This document shows positions 11,138 to 21,725 of a stretch of 64,000 nt of DNA, piece after piece; the first letter of the stretch is position 1; every line of letters begins with the position of its first letter. Source of the stretch: Porticoccus sp038143955 (GTDB lineage: Bacteria > Pseudomonadota > Gammaproteobacteria > Pseudomonadales > Porticoccaceae). The translations under genes were made by a program, and so were the position numbers. The DNA lies in NCBI GenBank assembly GCA_038143955.1, contig JAYQMT010000005.1, forward strand, positions 124,001 through 188,000, given 5' to 3'. Under the pieces are notes generated by a model. The model ran no database searches, was not told the DNA's origin, and worked only from the letters and a program-made list of their open reading frames with translations.

Positions 11138-12747
11138 CTAAGGCGATAATTTTTTTATTCTGCACCCTAAAAATACTAATAAAAAGGATAAAATAATTAC
11201 TGGATAAGATCCATTTCTTGTAAAGGGGGTTGAACCGCTCCTAGGAAAAAGAGCGCCCTCTAAAATCCCTCGATCAAATGATGGTATAGTAATCGATACT
11301 TTTCCATCAGCTTCTATTAGCGCACTAATACCATCATTAGTTGCTCGAATTAGGGCCTTCCTATTTTCTATTGCTCGCATGCGAGCAATTTGGAAATGCT
11401 GCTTAGGACCAATAGTTTTTCGAAACCAGCTATCGTTACTCATAGTTAAAAGTATGTTGGAGTTTATTGCAGAACTTCTTACCAGTTCTGAATAAGCTAT
11501 TTCATAGCAAATTGATGTCCCAATATTTATATTATTTTTTATAATAATATTTCCTTGATCTTCAGGGCCAGAGCTAAACGCAGACATAGGTAAATCAAAA
11601 AATTTAATAGTCCCCCTTAACCATTTTTCAAAAGGAACATATTCACCAAAAGGAACTAAATGTTGTTTATGGTAAATACCTGATCCTTGTCCTAAAGCTA
11701 ATGCTGAATTGAAATAACGAGGATTATTTTTTTATTAGACTGGAGATGATTTTCTAATGTAGTTGGAACACCAACAATTATTGCAGTATTGGAAGCTATC
11801 GCGTCTTTTTTAATAGAATCAAGATAACTGGATACCTCATGTTGAAATGCTGGAATTGCTGCCTCTGGCCAAACTACTAAATCGTTGTTAATTACACTTC
11901 TAGTATCTTTTTGATATTGAGAGAGGATAGTATTTAATTTTTCTCGATCCCATGAATACCAAAGAGGTATGGCTGGCTGTATTAAACCTATTGATACAGA
12001 TTTATTTAATTGTTTTGTCCATTCAATTTTCTTTAAATATAGGCCGCCCACCCAAAAAAATATCACTAATGATAATGCGTACACTATAGGCATAAAAATA
12101 AATTGGTTTTGTGAGCTTTTAACTTTAGTTTGCAGTTGAAATAAAAAACCTAGTAACACACCACAAAAAGCCACTATCCAACTTATCCCTAACACACCGG
12201 TAACCGGCGCCCAACCTGATAACCACGTGTCAGTGTGTGCATAACCGAGGTAGAGCCATGGAAAACCAGAAAATACCCACCCACGAAACCATTCACCCAA
12301 AACCCATAAACTAGGGAATGCTAAGAAAAAAATAAACACTACATTATGAGGGGGTCTCAAATTGTTAATAGATTTAGATTTTATATAGTTAAACTTTGAA
12401 AATATAGCAAATGGTAGTGCGAACAAGATCGACAAAAAGATGATAAATATCGTTATCAATAATGCAGAGAGTTCTATGCTTGCTTGGCCATAGCGATGGA
12501 TGCTAACAAAAATCCAAGATACTCCAACCGAGTATAGACCGATTGCATAACTCAGACTTCTGAAGAAAACTAACCTAAATGATAATTTTCTTTGTGTATA
12601 TCTTAGAGTTAGAACTGAGAACCCACCTACAGAGATGATCCCTAAAAACCAAAAATTAAAAGGGGCCATAGAAAAAGGTAAAATCGAACCGAACAGAATC
12701 AATAAGAGAATATTTTTTATGTCATTTTTTATTAAAAAATAGCTCAC
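11138..12747 (-). CDS. lnt: Apolipoprotein N-acyltransferase Lnt (frameshifted)
   Basis: Lnt adds the third acyl chain to lipoproteins at the outer face of the inner membrane. The N-terminal 349 codons hold several hydrophobic membrane segments and then the nitrilase domain with WPEAAIPAF (catalytic Glu). After a break at seven A (minus strand, about 11728-11734) the frame continues through FGEYVPFE to TSICYEIAYSE (catalytic Cys) and a final membrane helix. The restored length of about 537 residues fits the family (512). It follows corC, the usual ybeZ-ybeY-ybeX-lnt order. Its substrates encoded here would include LptE, LolB and the TPR lipoprotein. Confidence 0.94.
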
Positions 12748-12831
12748 GGGTATTAAATTTCCTAAAAAAATAAAAATTTAATCACAAGATCAATAAACAC
12801 CTTGTAAAGTAAAAAGTCTATTAAAAATAGT

Positions 12832-13671
12832 TTACTGCGATATGATTTGCATTTCTAACGACTTAACTTGTCGATTATTTCCCTCAGATACCTTAAATAT
12901 GAAATTATCTATATTTATAGATTCACCAACTTTAGGCATTCGACCGAACCCATGTACAATAATTCCACCAATTGTATCAAATTCCTCGTCACTGATTTTT
13001 ACAGAAAAGTACTCATTAAAATCCTCTATAGCTGTTAGAGCATTTATAAAGTACGCATCATCATTTAAAACGATAATCATTTCTTTTTCAGCATCATCTG
13101 TTTCATCTTGTATTTCCCCAACAATCTCTTCTAGTATATCCTCAATAGTTATGAGGCCGGCTATACCTCCATATTCATCTACTACGATTGCCATATGGTA
13201 TCTCTGTTCTCGAAATTCTTTTAAAAGGATATTGAGCCGTTTACTTTCAGGAACAATTGCAGCTGGTCGTATTACAGTTTCGATATCGAAAGTTTCCTGA
13301 CCCTCGAGAATGAGCGGTAAAAGTTCTTTTGCCAAAAGGATTCCCGTTATATTGTCGGCATTCTCGTCAAGCACAGGATATCGAGAGTGCTTATTTTCGA
13401 CAACAAACTCAAGAATATCACCTAAATTCTGATGTTGGGGTATGATGGCCATTTGTGAGCGCGGAACCATAATCTCCCTAACTTGTTTGTCACACACGTT
13501 CAGAGCACCCTCGATCATTTCTAGCGCATCACTATCTATTATGTCATTTGCTTGTGCCAAAGCTAGCAGATCTGTGAAGTCTTCTTTTGATTTGGGGGTC
13601 GGCGAAAAAATACTAGTCAGTTTTTCAAACCATCTCTTTCTTTTAAAATTAGCCTTTTCACCATCAGTCAT
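12832..13671 (-). CDS. corC: CBS-domain protein CorC/YbeX
   Basis: The 279-residue soluble protein has two CBS domains (about 60-185; VREIMVPRSQM, HSRYPVLDENADNITGI, VVDEYGGIAGLITIEDI) and a C-terminal CorC/HlyC domain (DEEFDTIGGIIVHGFGRMPKVGE). YbeX is linked to magnesium homeostasis and to late ribosome maturation, in line with its position between ybeY and lnt. Its start overlaps the ybeY stop by four bases. It is intact. Confidence 0.94.
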   Translation of the reverse strand: MTDGEKANFKRKRWFEKLTSIFSPTPKSKEDFTDLLALAQANDIIDSDALEMIEGALNVCDKQVREIMVPRSQMAIIPQHQNLGDILEFVVENKHSRYPVLDENADNITGILLAKELLPLILEGQETFDIETVIRPAAIVPESKRLNILLKEFREQRYHMAIVVDEYGGIAGLITIEDILEEIVGEIQDETDDAEKEMIIVLNDDAYFINALTAIEDFNEYFSVKISDEEFDTIGGIIVHGFGRMPKVGESINIDNFIFKVSEGNNRQVKSLEMQIISQ

Positions 13672-14141
13672 GAGTTATTCATATCTCCAATATTTATATA
13701 TGGCGATGGAAAATCCAAATCACCAAGAATCTTTATTTCTAACGCTTCCATATTTTTTGCAGCTAAATCATCTTCATGATCGTACCCGATAAGATGTAAG
13801 CTACCATGAACTATCATATGGGCCCAGTGGGCATTTATTTCTTTGTTTTGTTCAATTGCTTCACGCATGACAACCTGAACGCAAACAGCGAGATCACCGA
13901 GTAGGGGGAAATTTAGAGATTTTGGCAGATCTGCCGGAAATGATAATATATTAGTCGCACAATTTTTTTTTCGAAACCGATAGTTCAGTTTGGCGCTTTC
14001 AGCTTCATTAATTATTCTAATAGCAACTTCTGCTGATTTTTTATAATTAGATAAAGAGGCTGACACCCATCGGTGAAAACATTTTTGATCTGGAATGTCT
14101 TCGTAACTAGAGACATTTTCTATATCTACATTAACTTTCAT
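13668..14141 (-). CDS. ybeY: Endoribonuclease YbeY
   Basis: YbeY is a zinc-dependent RNase used in rRNA maturation and quality control. The metal-binding HGxLHLxGYDH motif is present as HGSLHLIGYDH at about residues 120-130, and NILSFPADLP is the other family-typical stretch. 157 residues is the normal size. The gene lies between phoH and corC and overlaps corC by four bases. It is intact. Confidence 0.95.
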   Translation of the reverse strand: MKVNVDIENVSSYEDIPDQKCFHRWVSASLSNYKKSAEVAIRIINEAESAKLNYRFRKKNCATNILSFPADLPKSLNFPLLGDLAVCVQVVMREAIEQNKEINAHWAHMIVHGSLHLIGYDHEDDLAAKNMEALEIKILGDLDFPSPYINIGDMNNS

Positions 14142-14166
14142 GATGAAAATAAATCAATCTAATTTA

Positions 14167-15181
14167 TTATAAATTGTCTTTTTCATGTGTTTCATATGCA
14201 TCAACAATTTTGGTTACCAATGGATGACGAATTGTATCTTTAGATACAAATCTAGAGAAGCTTATACCTTCGACACCTTTAAGTACATCATAAACATGAA
14301 GGAGTCCTGATTGACCCCTAGTTGGCAAATCAATTTGCGAGGTATCACCAGTAATAACTGCTGTTGAATTAAAACCTATTCTTGTTAAAAACATTTTCAT
14401 TTGTTCACGGGTAGTATTTTGGCTTTCATCTAAAATAATATATGAATTTTTTAAGGTTCTTCCACGCATGAATGCAAGAGGAGCGACTTCAATAATATTT
14501 TGGTCTATCAATTTTTCAGCTGTCTCTGTCCCAAGCATTTCATATAACGCATCATAAAGTGGTCGTAAATAAGGGTCTACTTTTTGACTAATATCTCCGG
14601 GCAGAAAACCGAGTTTTTCACCAGCTTCAACAGCCGGCCGCACCAATAAAATTCTTTCTATTTTGTCTTGCAGAAACGACTCCACAGCACATGCAACAGC
14701 AAGATATGTTTTACCTGTTCCCGCTGGGCCTTCACCAAAATTTATAGCATGAGTCTTTATTGCTTCAATATATTTTTGTTGATTAGCTCCATGAGCTTTT
14801 ATGATTCCAGTTTTTGTCTTTATTGATAAAGGAATTTTTATTTTCTCAGACATTATTGATGCCTCATCATCGGTTTTTTTTGATTTAATCATAGAGAGCT
14901 CAAGGTTTACATGCCCAATAGTTAGATGGATCTGATCTGCGGTTAGATCTTTACCAGTAAATAAAAAATCTTTATAAAGAGTAGTGAGAATTCTTTCTGC
15001 TCTAAGTGTTTTATTGCTGTCACCATAAAATGAGAAAAATATTGCCACGATTATGTATTTTAATATTTAGTCTCTTTTCTATCTGGTGGAGATGCTCGTC
15101 AAATTTACCACAAAGAGAGGCTAAGCCCTTGGTATCGTTTGGTTCGAGTACCATAGAACGCGATGTTAATTGATTCTTCAT
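14167..15181 (-). CDS. ybeZ: PhoH-like ATPase YbeZ (frameshifted near the start)
   Basis: The P-loop GPAGTGKTYLA and Walker B stretch YIILDESQNT identify a PhoH-family ATPase, a partner of YbeY. The long open frame begins only at GTG 15048. In another frame upstream an ATG at 15181 reads MKNQLTSRSMVLEPNDTKG and then RLNIKIHNRGNIF, the expected family N-terminus. Dropping one T from a run of five (minus strand, near 15040) joins the two. The restored length is about 338 residues (E. coli 346). Its start is 10 bases from the miaB stop. Confidence 0.9.
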
Positions 15182-15191
15182 ATTTTTCCAG

Positions 15192-16515
15192 CTAGAGAAT
15201 TTTCAAAGCTCCAGTTATAAGCACTGGAAGGAAATTACCTATTAAGGTGCCATCACTTGATGTGAAATTTACCACGCGATTATTTTCAGTTCGGCCTTGG
15301 AGTTGACTGGGGTCTTTCTTGGAGATACCAGTGACTAAGATATTTTCGGTTTTTCCAACCATTTTCTCACTTATGGACATAGCTTGCTGATTAATTCTGT
15401 CTTGTAAAATTTTCAGCCTTAATTTTTTAGTTTCTTCTGAAGTTTCATCACTCAAGTCTGAGGCAGGAGTTCCTGGTCTTTTGCTGTATATGAAGCTGAA
15501 GCTCTGATCAAAACCCACTTCATGAATAAGCTCCATTGTTTTTTTAAAGTCTGATTCAGTTTCACCAGGAAATCCAACAATGAAGTCAGATGATATACTA
15601 ATATCGGGACGAATTTTTCGGAGTTTTCTGATTTTTGATTTATATTCAATCGCAGTATGTCCGCGTTTCATTGCAGATAGTATTCGATCTGACCCACTCT
15701 GTACTGGAAGATGGAGATGATTAACTAACTCAGGAACTTCCGCATAGGCTGATATCAAGTTATCTGAAAATTCTACAGGGTGAGAGGTTGTATAACGGAT
15801 ACGATCAATTCCTTCGATACCAGCTACATATGTGATTAATTCAGCAAAATCACATATGCTTTCGTTAGGCATCTTGCCTCTGTAGGCGTTAACATTTTGC
15901 CCTAATAAATTAACCTCTCTGACCTTTTGTTGGGATAAGTGAGTTATTTCTGCGAGTACATCAATAACTGGGCGACTAATTTCCTCTCCTCTCGTATAAG
16001 GAACTACACAGAAAGTACAGTATTTGGAGCATCCTTCCATTATTGAAACAAAAGCTGTTGCTCCCTCAGGGTCAGGCTGGGGTAACTGATCGAATTTTTC
16101 GATTTCAGGAAAACTTATATCTATAACGGTCGGTATCGATTGTTCTCTTTTTTTTGCTCATCATCTCAGGTAAACGATGAAGTGTTTGGGGTCCAAAAAT
16201 CAGATCTACAAAAGGAGCACGTTTAGCAATTGCTTGACCTTCTTGGCTAGCAACACAGCCACCAACACCAATTATAAGGTTAGGATTTTTTTCTTTTAAT
16301 TTTCTCCACCGACCTAATTGATGATAAACTTTATCTTCCGCTTTTTCTCGAATAGAGCAAGTGTTAAGAAGCAATACATCAGCTTCCTCAGGGTCTTCAG
16401 TTGCTACCATTTGGTGGCTGTCTCCCAATAAATCACGCATTCTGGATGAATCATATTCGTTCATTTGACATCCATGAGTGACGATATGGAGTTTTTTGCT
16501 GCTAATTTTGGACAT
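15192..16515 (-). CDS. miaB: tRNA-2-methylthio-N6-dimethylallyladenosine synthase MiaB (frameshifted)
   Basis: MiaB is a radical-SAM enzyme that thiomethylates i6A37 in tRNAs. The N-terminal UPF0004 domain has its three cluster cysteines (THGCQMNEYDS, LLNTCSIREKAED, GVGGCVAS). After a break at eight A (minus strand, about 16148-16155) the other frame gives MEGCSKYCTFCVVPYTRGEE, the CxxxCxxC radical-SAM motif, then a TRAM domain ending NFLPVLITGA. ATG 16515 (MSKISSKKLHIVTHG) is preferred; an in-frame ATG lies upstream at 16566. It precedes ybeZ-ybeY-corC-lnt, a widespread operon order. Confidence 0.94.
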
Positions 16516-16626
16516 ATTTGGGTTAGGTTTTGGATTATTTAATTTAATGTCACATATTATAATCATAGAAGCAGTGAAAGCCTATCTTCCTGAGCAACAA
16601 GTTTATAAATAACCTATGAATTATGG

Positions 16627-16632
16627 TATAAT
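16627..16632 (+). promoter_or_regulatory. Candidate -10 box for the DUF1820 gene
   Basis: A perfect TATAAT lies 48 bases upstream of the DUF1820 start, in the 164-base gap between divergent miaB and DUF1820. No good -35 hexamer is visible at 17 bases spacing (TATAAA there), so this is a tentative sigma-70 site. Confidence 0.35.
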
Positions 16633-16679
16633 TTGGTAAAGAACTTTAGTTTATATAAATTTAATTCTAGGAAAAAAAT

Positions 16680-17018
16680 ATGTCTTCAGCGGCAATGTAC
16701 AAGGTAATTTTTTTAAATCAGGGTGAAGTATACGAGATGTATGCGAAGCAAGTTTATCAAAGTGATCTCTGGGGTTTTCTAGAAGTTGAGGAGTTTGTAT
16801 TTGGAGAGCGAAGCCAAATGATAGTTGATCCAGCTGAGGAAAAACTCAAAAGTGAATTTTCTTCAATAAAACGAAGTTTTATTCCAGTTCATTCAGTTAT
16901 ACGAATAGATGAAGTTGAGAAGGAGGGAGTCTGTAAAATTTTAGATATTAAGATGGGAGATAATGTTACCAAACTAACTTATCCTGGCGCCGCTCCCAAA
17001 CCTAAACCAAAATCTTAA
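16680..17018 (+). CDS. DUF1820 family protein
   Basis: A 112-residue soluble protein reading MYKVIFLNQGEVYEMYAKQV, then LWGFLEVEEFVFGE, VDPAEEKLKSEF and a proline/lysine tail. This is the DUF1820 family, common in Pseudomonas-like gammaproteobacteria and often found next to miaB, as here (divergent). Its function is unknown. I see no signal peptide or membrane segment. The second ATG (MYKVIF) could be the true start. It converges on the aminotransferase gene with only three bases between the stops. Confidence 0.85.
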   Translation: MSSAAMYKVIFLNQGEVYEMYAKQVYQSDLWGFLEVEEFVFGERSQMIVDPAEEKLKSEFSSIKRSFIPVHSVIRIDEVEKEGVCKILDIKMGDNVTKLTYPGAAPKPKPKS

Positions 17019-17021
17019 ATA

Positions 17022-18305
17022 TTAGCTTTCAGTAACCTTGATTTTCTGCTGTATCGAAGCTAATTTTATAGAATTACACAATATCTCCATTGCACTATTA
17101 ATTTCATCGAGAGCAGGAAATGATGGAGCTATCCTTATATTTTTATCCTCTGGATCGACCCCATATGGAAATGTAGCTCCTGCCGGAGTAAGTTTAACAC
17201 CTGCATCTGATGAAAGTCTCACAACCTCACTTGCCAAACCAGGTCTAGTATCTAGTGAAATAAAATAACCACCTTTTGGTGACGTCCATGTAGCTAAGTT
17301 AGAATTTACGAAATTTAATTTCAACTGCTCTAAAACACAGGAGAACTTAGGTTCTAATAATTGAGCATGCTTTTTCATATATTTTTTTAGATTCGCAGGA
17401 TTTTTTAAAACACTAAGGTGCCTTAATTGATTAATTTTATCTGGACCAATACAAAAAACTGCCAAATGCTTTTGGATTGCATCGATATTTTCTTTTGATG
17501 CCGCCAGAAAACATACACCAGAACCCGCAAAAGTTACTTTTGATGTAGAGGTAAACTGAAGGACGCTATTACTAGTATTTTGCTTTCTACAATAGTCCAT
17601 TATATTAGGTAGCTCTGGAGTACTTTCATAAAAATCATGAACGACATATGCATTGTCGTAAAAAACTTTGAATCCAGATGAGCTAATATTTCCTAGTTTA
17701 GCCAACCTTTCGATAGTATCTTGACTATATACGCAACCTGTAGGATTTGAGTATTTGGGTACACACCATATCCCTTTTATGCTGCTATCATTTTTGACCA
17801 ACATTTCTACCTGGTCCATAACAGGCCCTTTTTCATCCATCGGCACAGCTAGCATCTCGATACCAAATTCCTCACAAATAGAAAAATGGCGATCATAACC
17901 CGGAGATGGACATAGAAATTTAACATTTTTTGATTACGCCAAGCAGAATTTGGACCACTCAAACCAAATTGCCATGCGAATAACATCGAAAGGTACATCA
18001 AACTAAGGCTACTATTCCCTCCGACAATAATTTCATTTTTTTGAACACCTAGTAATTCTGCACCAAATGAACGCATTTCTGATAATCCAGCTATATCTCC
18101 GTAGTTTCTCGCATCAACGCCTTCGATTGAAAAATAATTACCTTTTAATGCTCCATCTAAAATATTTGATAGATCTAGTTGCTCTACGGATGGTTTTCTC
18201 TTGTCAAATCTAAATTTAAATTGCTTATTTTAAAGCTCTCATGTTTTTTTTGAGTAATTCGTGCCAGCATTCAAGCTCTTCACGACTCATTTGATCAATT
18301 TGCAC
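17022..18305 (-). CDS. Type Ic aspartate aminotransferase, PLP-dependent (three frameshifts)
   Basis: The sequence fits the subgroup Ic aspartate aminotransferases (Pfam Asp_aminotransf): an N-terminus like MSREELECWHELL, LNLDLTRGKPS, NYGDIAGL, IIVGGNSSLSLMY, CVPKYSNPTG, and TSKVTFAGSGV with the probable PLP lysine. The reading frame breaks three times: at an A run near 18230, at a G near 18206, and at an A run near 17930; single-base corrections rejoin a chain of about 428 residues, the usual length. GTG 18305 is chosen because AAAGGG stands seven bases upstream; ATG 18290 is an alternative. The gene starts immediately after the epimerase stop, so the two are probably cotranscribed. Confidence 0.85.
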
Positions 18306-18306
18306 G

Positions 18307-19343
18307 TTAGGACCCTTTAGTGTTTAAATTTTCAATAAACCAATTAACAGTATTTTCAAGCCATTCTTCAGCGCTATATAAAGGATTATAACCGAGAAAT
18401 TTTTTGGCTTTAGTGATATCAGCCAAGGAATGTTGGATATCCCCATTTCGAAAATCCTGATAATTAGGTTTACTCTCTATAGTTTGATAATGATGTTTAG
18501 CAATATTTCGGACAAGAGTTTGGTGCAATTCATTAAGTGTAGTGCTTTTTCCACATGCTACGTTATAGACTTGATTAACTGCGCTCATATTCGCTGAGGT
18601 TGCAGCAAGTATGTTAGCTTGAATTGCATTATCGATGTAGCAGAAATCTCTGGACGTGGAACCATCTCCGTTAATGATGCATGCATTTCCAGATGACAGA
18701 GAGTTTATCCATTTTGGTATTACTGCGGCATATGCACCGTCCGGTGATTGCCTAGGGCCAAAAACATTAAAATATCTTAATCCGATAGTTTCCATACCGT
18801 ATATCTTTCCAAAAACGTCAGCATAAAGTTCATTTATATATTTTGTTACAGCATAAGGTGAAAGAGGTCGCCCTATTATATTTTCAGTTTTAGGAAGACC
18901 AGGGTGATCGCCATAAGTAGATGACGAAGCAGCATAAATAAAGCGCTTTATATTTGAATCTCGCGCTGCCAATAGCATATTTAAAAAGCCATTTATATTA
19001 GAGTCATTGGTCGCAACCGGATTTGCTATAGATCTGGGTATACTTCCTAAAGCAGCTTGATGTAGAACGTAATCAGCACCATTACATACCTTCAAACAAT
19101 CGACCAGATTTCTAATATCAGCTTCATAAAAAGTAAAATTTGACCAATTTTCTTTTATAACCGCCTGAACACTAGTTAAATTATCACCACTACTGTTCGA
19201 AAAATTATCAATCCCAATTACATTTTGATTTAGCTTAAGCAGTGCCTCTAACAAGTTTGACCCAATAAATCCAGCAACACCAGTTATAACCCAAGTTTGG
19301 GGGTTTTTATGAGATCTTCTCTTGATCGATCGAATATAGACAA
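18307..19343 (-). CDS. UDP-N-acetylglucosamine 4-epimerase, WbpP/TviC type (N-terminal frameshift)
   Basis: This is a short-chain dehydrogenase-fold epimerase. WVITGVAGFIGSNLLEALLK is the NAD-binding Rossmann glycine motif, SSSTYGDHPGLPK and YAVTKYINELYADVF the catalytic Ser/Thr and YxxxK, and HQAALGSIPRS and RDFCYIDNA match WbpP closely. WbpP interconverts UDP-GlcNAc and UDP-GalNAc for surface polysaccharides. No ATG or GTG lies in the main frame upstream of the glycine motif. A TTG at 19343 preceded by AAGG starts LSIFDRSREDLIKTP, and one extra base in the C/A run near 19305 joins it, giving about 345 residues (WbpP 341). Confidence 0.85.
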
Positions 19344-19780
19344 GCCTTGTACCTTATTTTTAAATTAAGATGTATTGATCAATAAAATTAAGATTAAATA
19401 TTTGCTATTTATAAACTCATATATGATACGACATAAAAACTGTCCATGTAACAAAAAATAAATGGTTTCTTCTATCATACATATTGAGCGGATATACAAA
19501 TTTTAATAGAAGATAGTTCATCGGCAGATCTGTTAATAAACTACTATTTCGGTAACAAGAAACCAGAGCTATTTTCCGCTTTTTCACTGTTGAGTTTTCA
19601 TATTTCTAACATCTAAAATAGTTGTCACCGATTTGTTGATATTCACTGGTGATAACGCTTGTAACAACAACTTAGTGTGGATAACGATAGATTATAGTAG
19701 ACAGGTATGAAACTGCGAGCAAAAAAAACCCAGATTTAGCGGGTCTTAAAGATTCCAGTCGAATTTACTGGAGTTGAATG
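19344..19780. other. 437-nt spacer upstream of the epimerase gene
   Basis: No coding frame of interest was found between the epimerase start and tRNA-Met. The region is AT-rich. It holds one perfect DnaA-box nonamer (19676-19684) and an A7-CCC stretch near the tRNA. It should contain the epimerase/aminotransferase promoter, but no clean -35/-10 pair was identified. No tRNA or other RNA fold was recognised. Confidence 0.5.
19676..19684 (-). other. Perfect DnaA-box nonamer (TTATCCACA on the minus strand)
   Basis: TGTGGATAA on the + strand is the reverse complement of the consensus DnaA box. It is intergenic but single. No cluster of boxes or DUE-like repeat surrounds it, so it is at most an isolated DnaA site and could be chance. 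Confidence 0.3.
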
Positions 19781-19857
19781 TGGTGGCTACGGGTGGACTT
19801 GAACCACCGACCCCAGCATTATGAATGCTGTGCTCTAACCAGCTGAGCTACGTAGCC
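19781..19857 (-). tRNA. tRNA-Met (CAT), elongator
   Basis: A 77-nt cloverleaf with encoded CCA. The acceptor stem GGCTACG pairs with CGTAGCC. The D arm GCTCAGCTGGTTAGAGC, anticodon loop TTCATAA with a five-base stem (GCATT side) and T arm GGTTCAAGTC are canonical. It resembles E. coli elongator tRNA-Met (GGCTACGTAGCTCAG start). It stands downstream of ychF on the same strand, as in Pseudomonas. Confidence 0.96.
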
Positions 19858-19961
19858 ATTTAAGTAGATGAATTTTTTAAATTCTACTTAGGAAAGAGGT
19901 CGCGGATTTTGTCGATTTCACTTAGCCTTGTCAAGATTTTTTGATAGTTTAACATTAAACA

Positions 19962-21058
19962 TTAAACATTAAATCTAAAGTGTACAACGTCTCCGTCTTT
20001 TATGACATACTCCTTTCCTTCAAGCCTCCACTTTCCTGCTTCCTTGGCCCCTTGTTCACCATTACCAGCAATAAAATCATCATATGAAACTATTTCTGCG
20101 CGTATGAACCCTTTTTCAAAATCTGTATGAATTTTTCCGGCAGACTGAGGTGCTGTTGCACCTTTTGGAACAGTACATGCTCTTACTTCTTTTGGTCCAG
20201 CTGTAAAAAAGGTATGAAGCTTAAGGAGTTGATAGCCTGCGATTATTAATCGATTTAAGCCAGGTTCTTCCATACCCATCTCATGTAGAAACTCTAATTT
20301 CTCATTATCGTCAGTCAGTTCAGCGATTTCAGATTCTAGCTTATTACATATTGTTACTATAGGCGCATCCTCTAATAGAGCAATTTTCTCGATAGCCTTA
20401 AGATGGGCATTATTTTCGAATCCATTTTCATCTACATTGGCAATATACATCATCGGTTTTAACGTTAATAGGCACATTGACTTAATCATTTTCTTTTCAG
20501 TTATACTAAGATTCAATGTGCGAAGTGGTTTAGCTTGGTCAAGGTGAGGATGAATTTTTTCGAGTAATAATTTTAGGTCTGCTGCCTCTTTATCTTGTCC
20601 GCCTTTCGAGGCGCGAGTCGTTCTTTCTATAGATTTTTCTACTGTATCTAGATCAGCAAGGGCTAGCTCAGTATTAATAATCTCGATATCTGCAATTGGA
20701 TCTATTTTCCCTTCAACATGAGCTACATTTTCATCGTTAAAACATCTAACAACATGAGCAATAGCGTCTGTTTCACGTATGTTAGTAAGGAATTTATTTC
20801 CCAAACCTTCACCCTTTGAAGCCCCAGCAACCAGGCCTGCAATATCTACAAATTCCATAGTAGCCGGAAGAATTTTTCAGGGTTAACTATATTAGCTAGC
20901 TTTTCTTGACGGATATCGGGAATCGGTACAATGCCGGTATTCGGCTCAATAGTACAAAATGGAAAATTTTCTGCACTAATGCCAGCCTTAGTTAATGCAT
21001 TAAAAAGTGTAGATTTTCCAACATTAGGTAGACCTACAATACCACAATTAAAACCCAT
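19962..21058 (-). CDS. ychF: Redox-regulated ATPase YchF (frameshifted)
   Basis: YchF is an Obg-family P-loop protein that prefers ATP and binds ribosomes. MGFNCGIVGLPNVGKSTLFN is the G1 start; EFVDIAGLVAGASKGEGLGN holds the G3 motif; the C-terminal TGS-like domain ends YVIKDGDVVHFRFNV. The frame breaks at five A (minus strand, about 20870); with one more A the chain reads NPEKILPATMEFVD, exactly as in relatives. About 366 residues (E. coli 363). ATG 21058 is chosen over the frame extension to 21073. It is the last gene of the lolB-to-ychF series, next to pth. Confidence 0.95.
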
Positions 21059-21103
21059 TAAAATAGTTCTCAATATATTAGAAAGAATTTACTTATAAAT
21101 TAA

Positions 21104-21685
21104 TTACACTGTATGAAGATCCTTCATTGCCTCATTCCATTTTCCCATAACAGCAAGTGGAATAGTGCTAATACAACTAATAATACTCTTATGAATTAAT
21201 CTCTGTTCATTTTGCGGAGCTTTTTTAAGAACGAAATTAACAACTTCGTCAGATTCACTAGGACGCCCTACACCTATTCTAAGGCGTGCAAAATTACTAT
21301 TATTACCCAACGCCCTTATAGTGTCCTTGAGGCCATTATGACCTCCATGACCACCACCTATCTTATATTTTGATATACCGGGGGGAAGATCTATATCATC
21401 ATGAACAATAAGGATATTTTCCGGATTAATTTGATAAAATTTAGTAAAGGCAGCTATAGATTTGCCACTTAAATTCATATAGGTGTTTGGTATTAATAAA
21501 CGTACATCTTGAATATCTACCTTTACTCTAGCAATAAATCCAAAAAATCTTTCTTCAAGTTTAAGGTCAGAGGCATATTGTTGACTAAGAATAGAAATAA
21601 GAGAAGCCCCTGCATTATGGCGGGTTTGCTCATATTGTTGGCCCGGGTTTCCCAAACCAACAATTAACTGAACAATTTTATCCAA
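21104..21685 (-). CDS. pth: Peptidyl-tRNA hydrolase Pth
   Basis: Pth frees tRNAs from prematurely released peptidyl-tRNA. LIVGLGNPGQQYEQTRHNAG contains the active-site Asn and His, and ILIVHDDIDLPPG followed by GGGHGGHNGLKD are family signatures. The 193 residues match E. coli Pth (194). The gene is 40 bases after rplY and 45 before ychF, the conserved rplY-pth-ychF order. It is intact. Confidence 0.97.
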   Translation of the reverse strand: MDKIVQLIVGLGNPGQQYEQTRHNAGASLISILSQQYASDLKLEERFFGFIARVKVDIQDVRLLIPNTYMNLSGKSIAAFTKFYQINPENILIVHDDIDLPPGISKYKIGGGHGGHNGLKDTIRALGNNSNFARLRIGVGRPSESDEVVNFVLKKAPQNEQRLIHKSIISCISTIPLAVMGKWNEAMKDLHTV

Positions 21686-21725
21686 TATCTAAACCTCTCC
21701 ACTTAAATTAACAATTAGCAAATTT

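Noticed and set aside
12842..13300. 152-codon + strand frame over corC
   Set aside because: It is the antisense of two well-conserved CBS domains, with biased serine/isoleucine composition and no ribosome-binding site.
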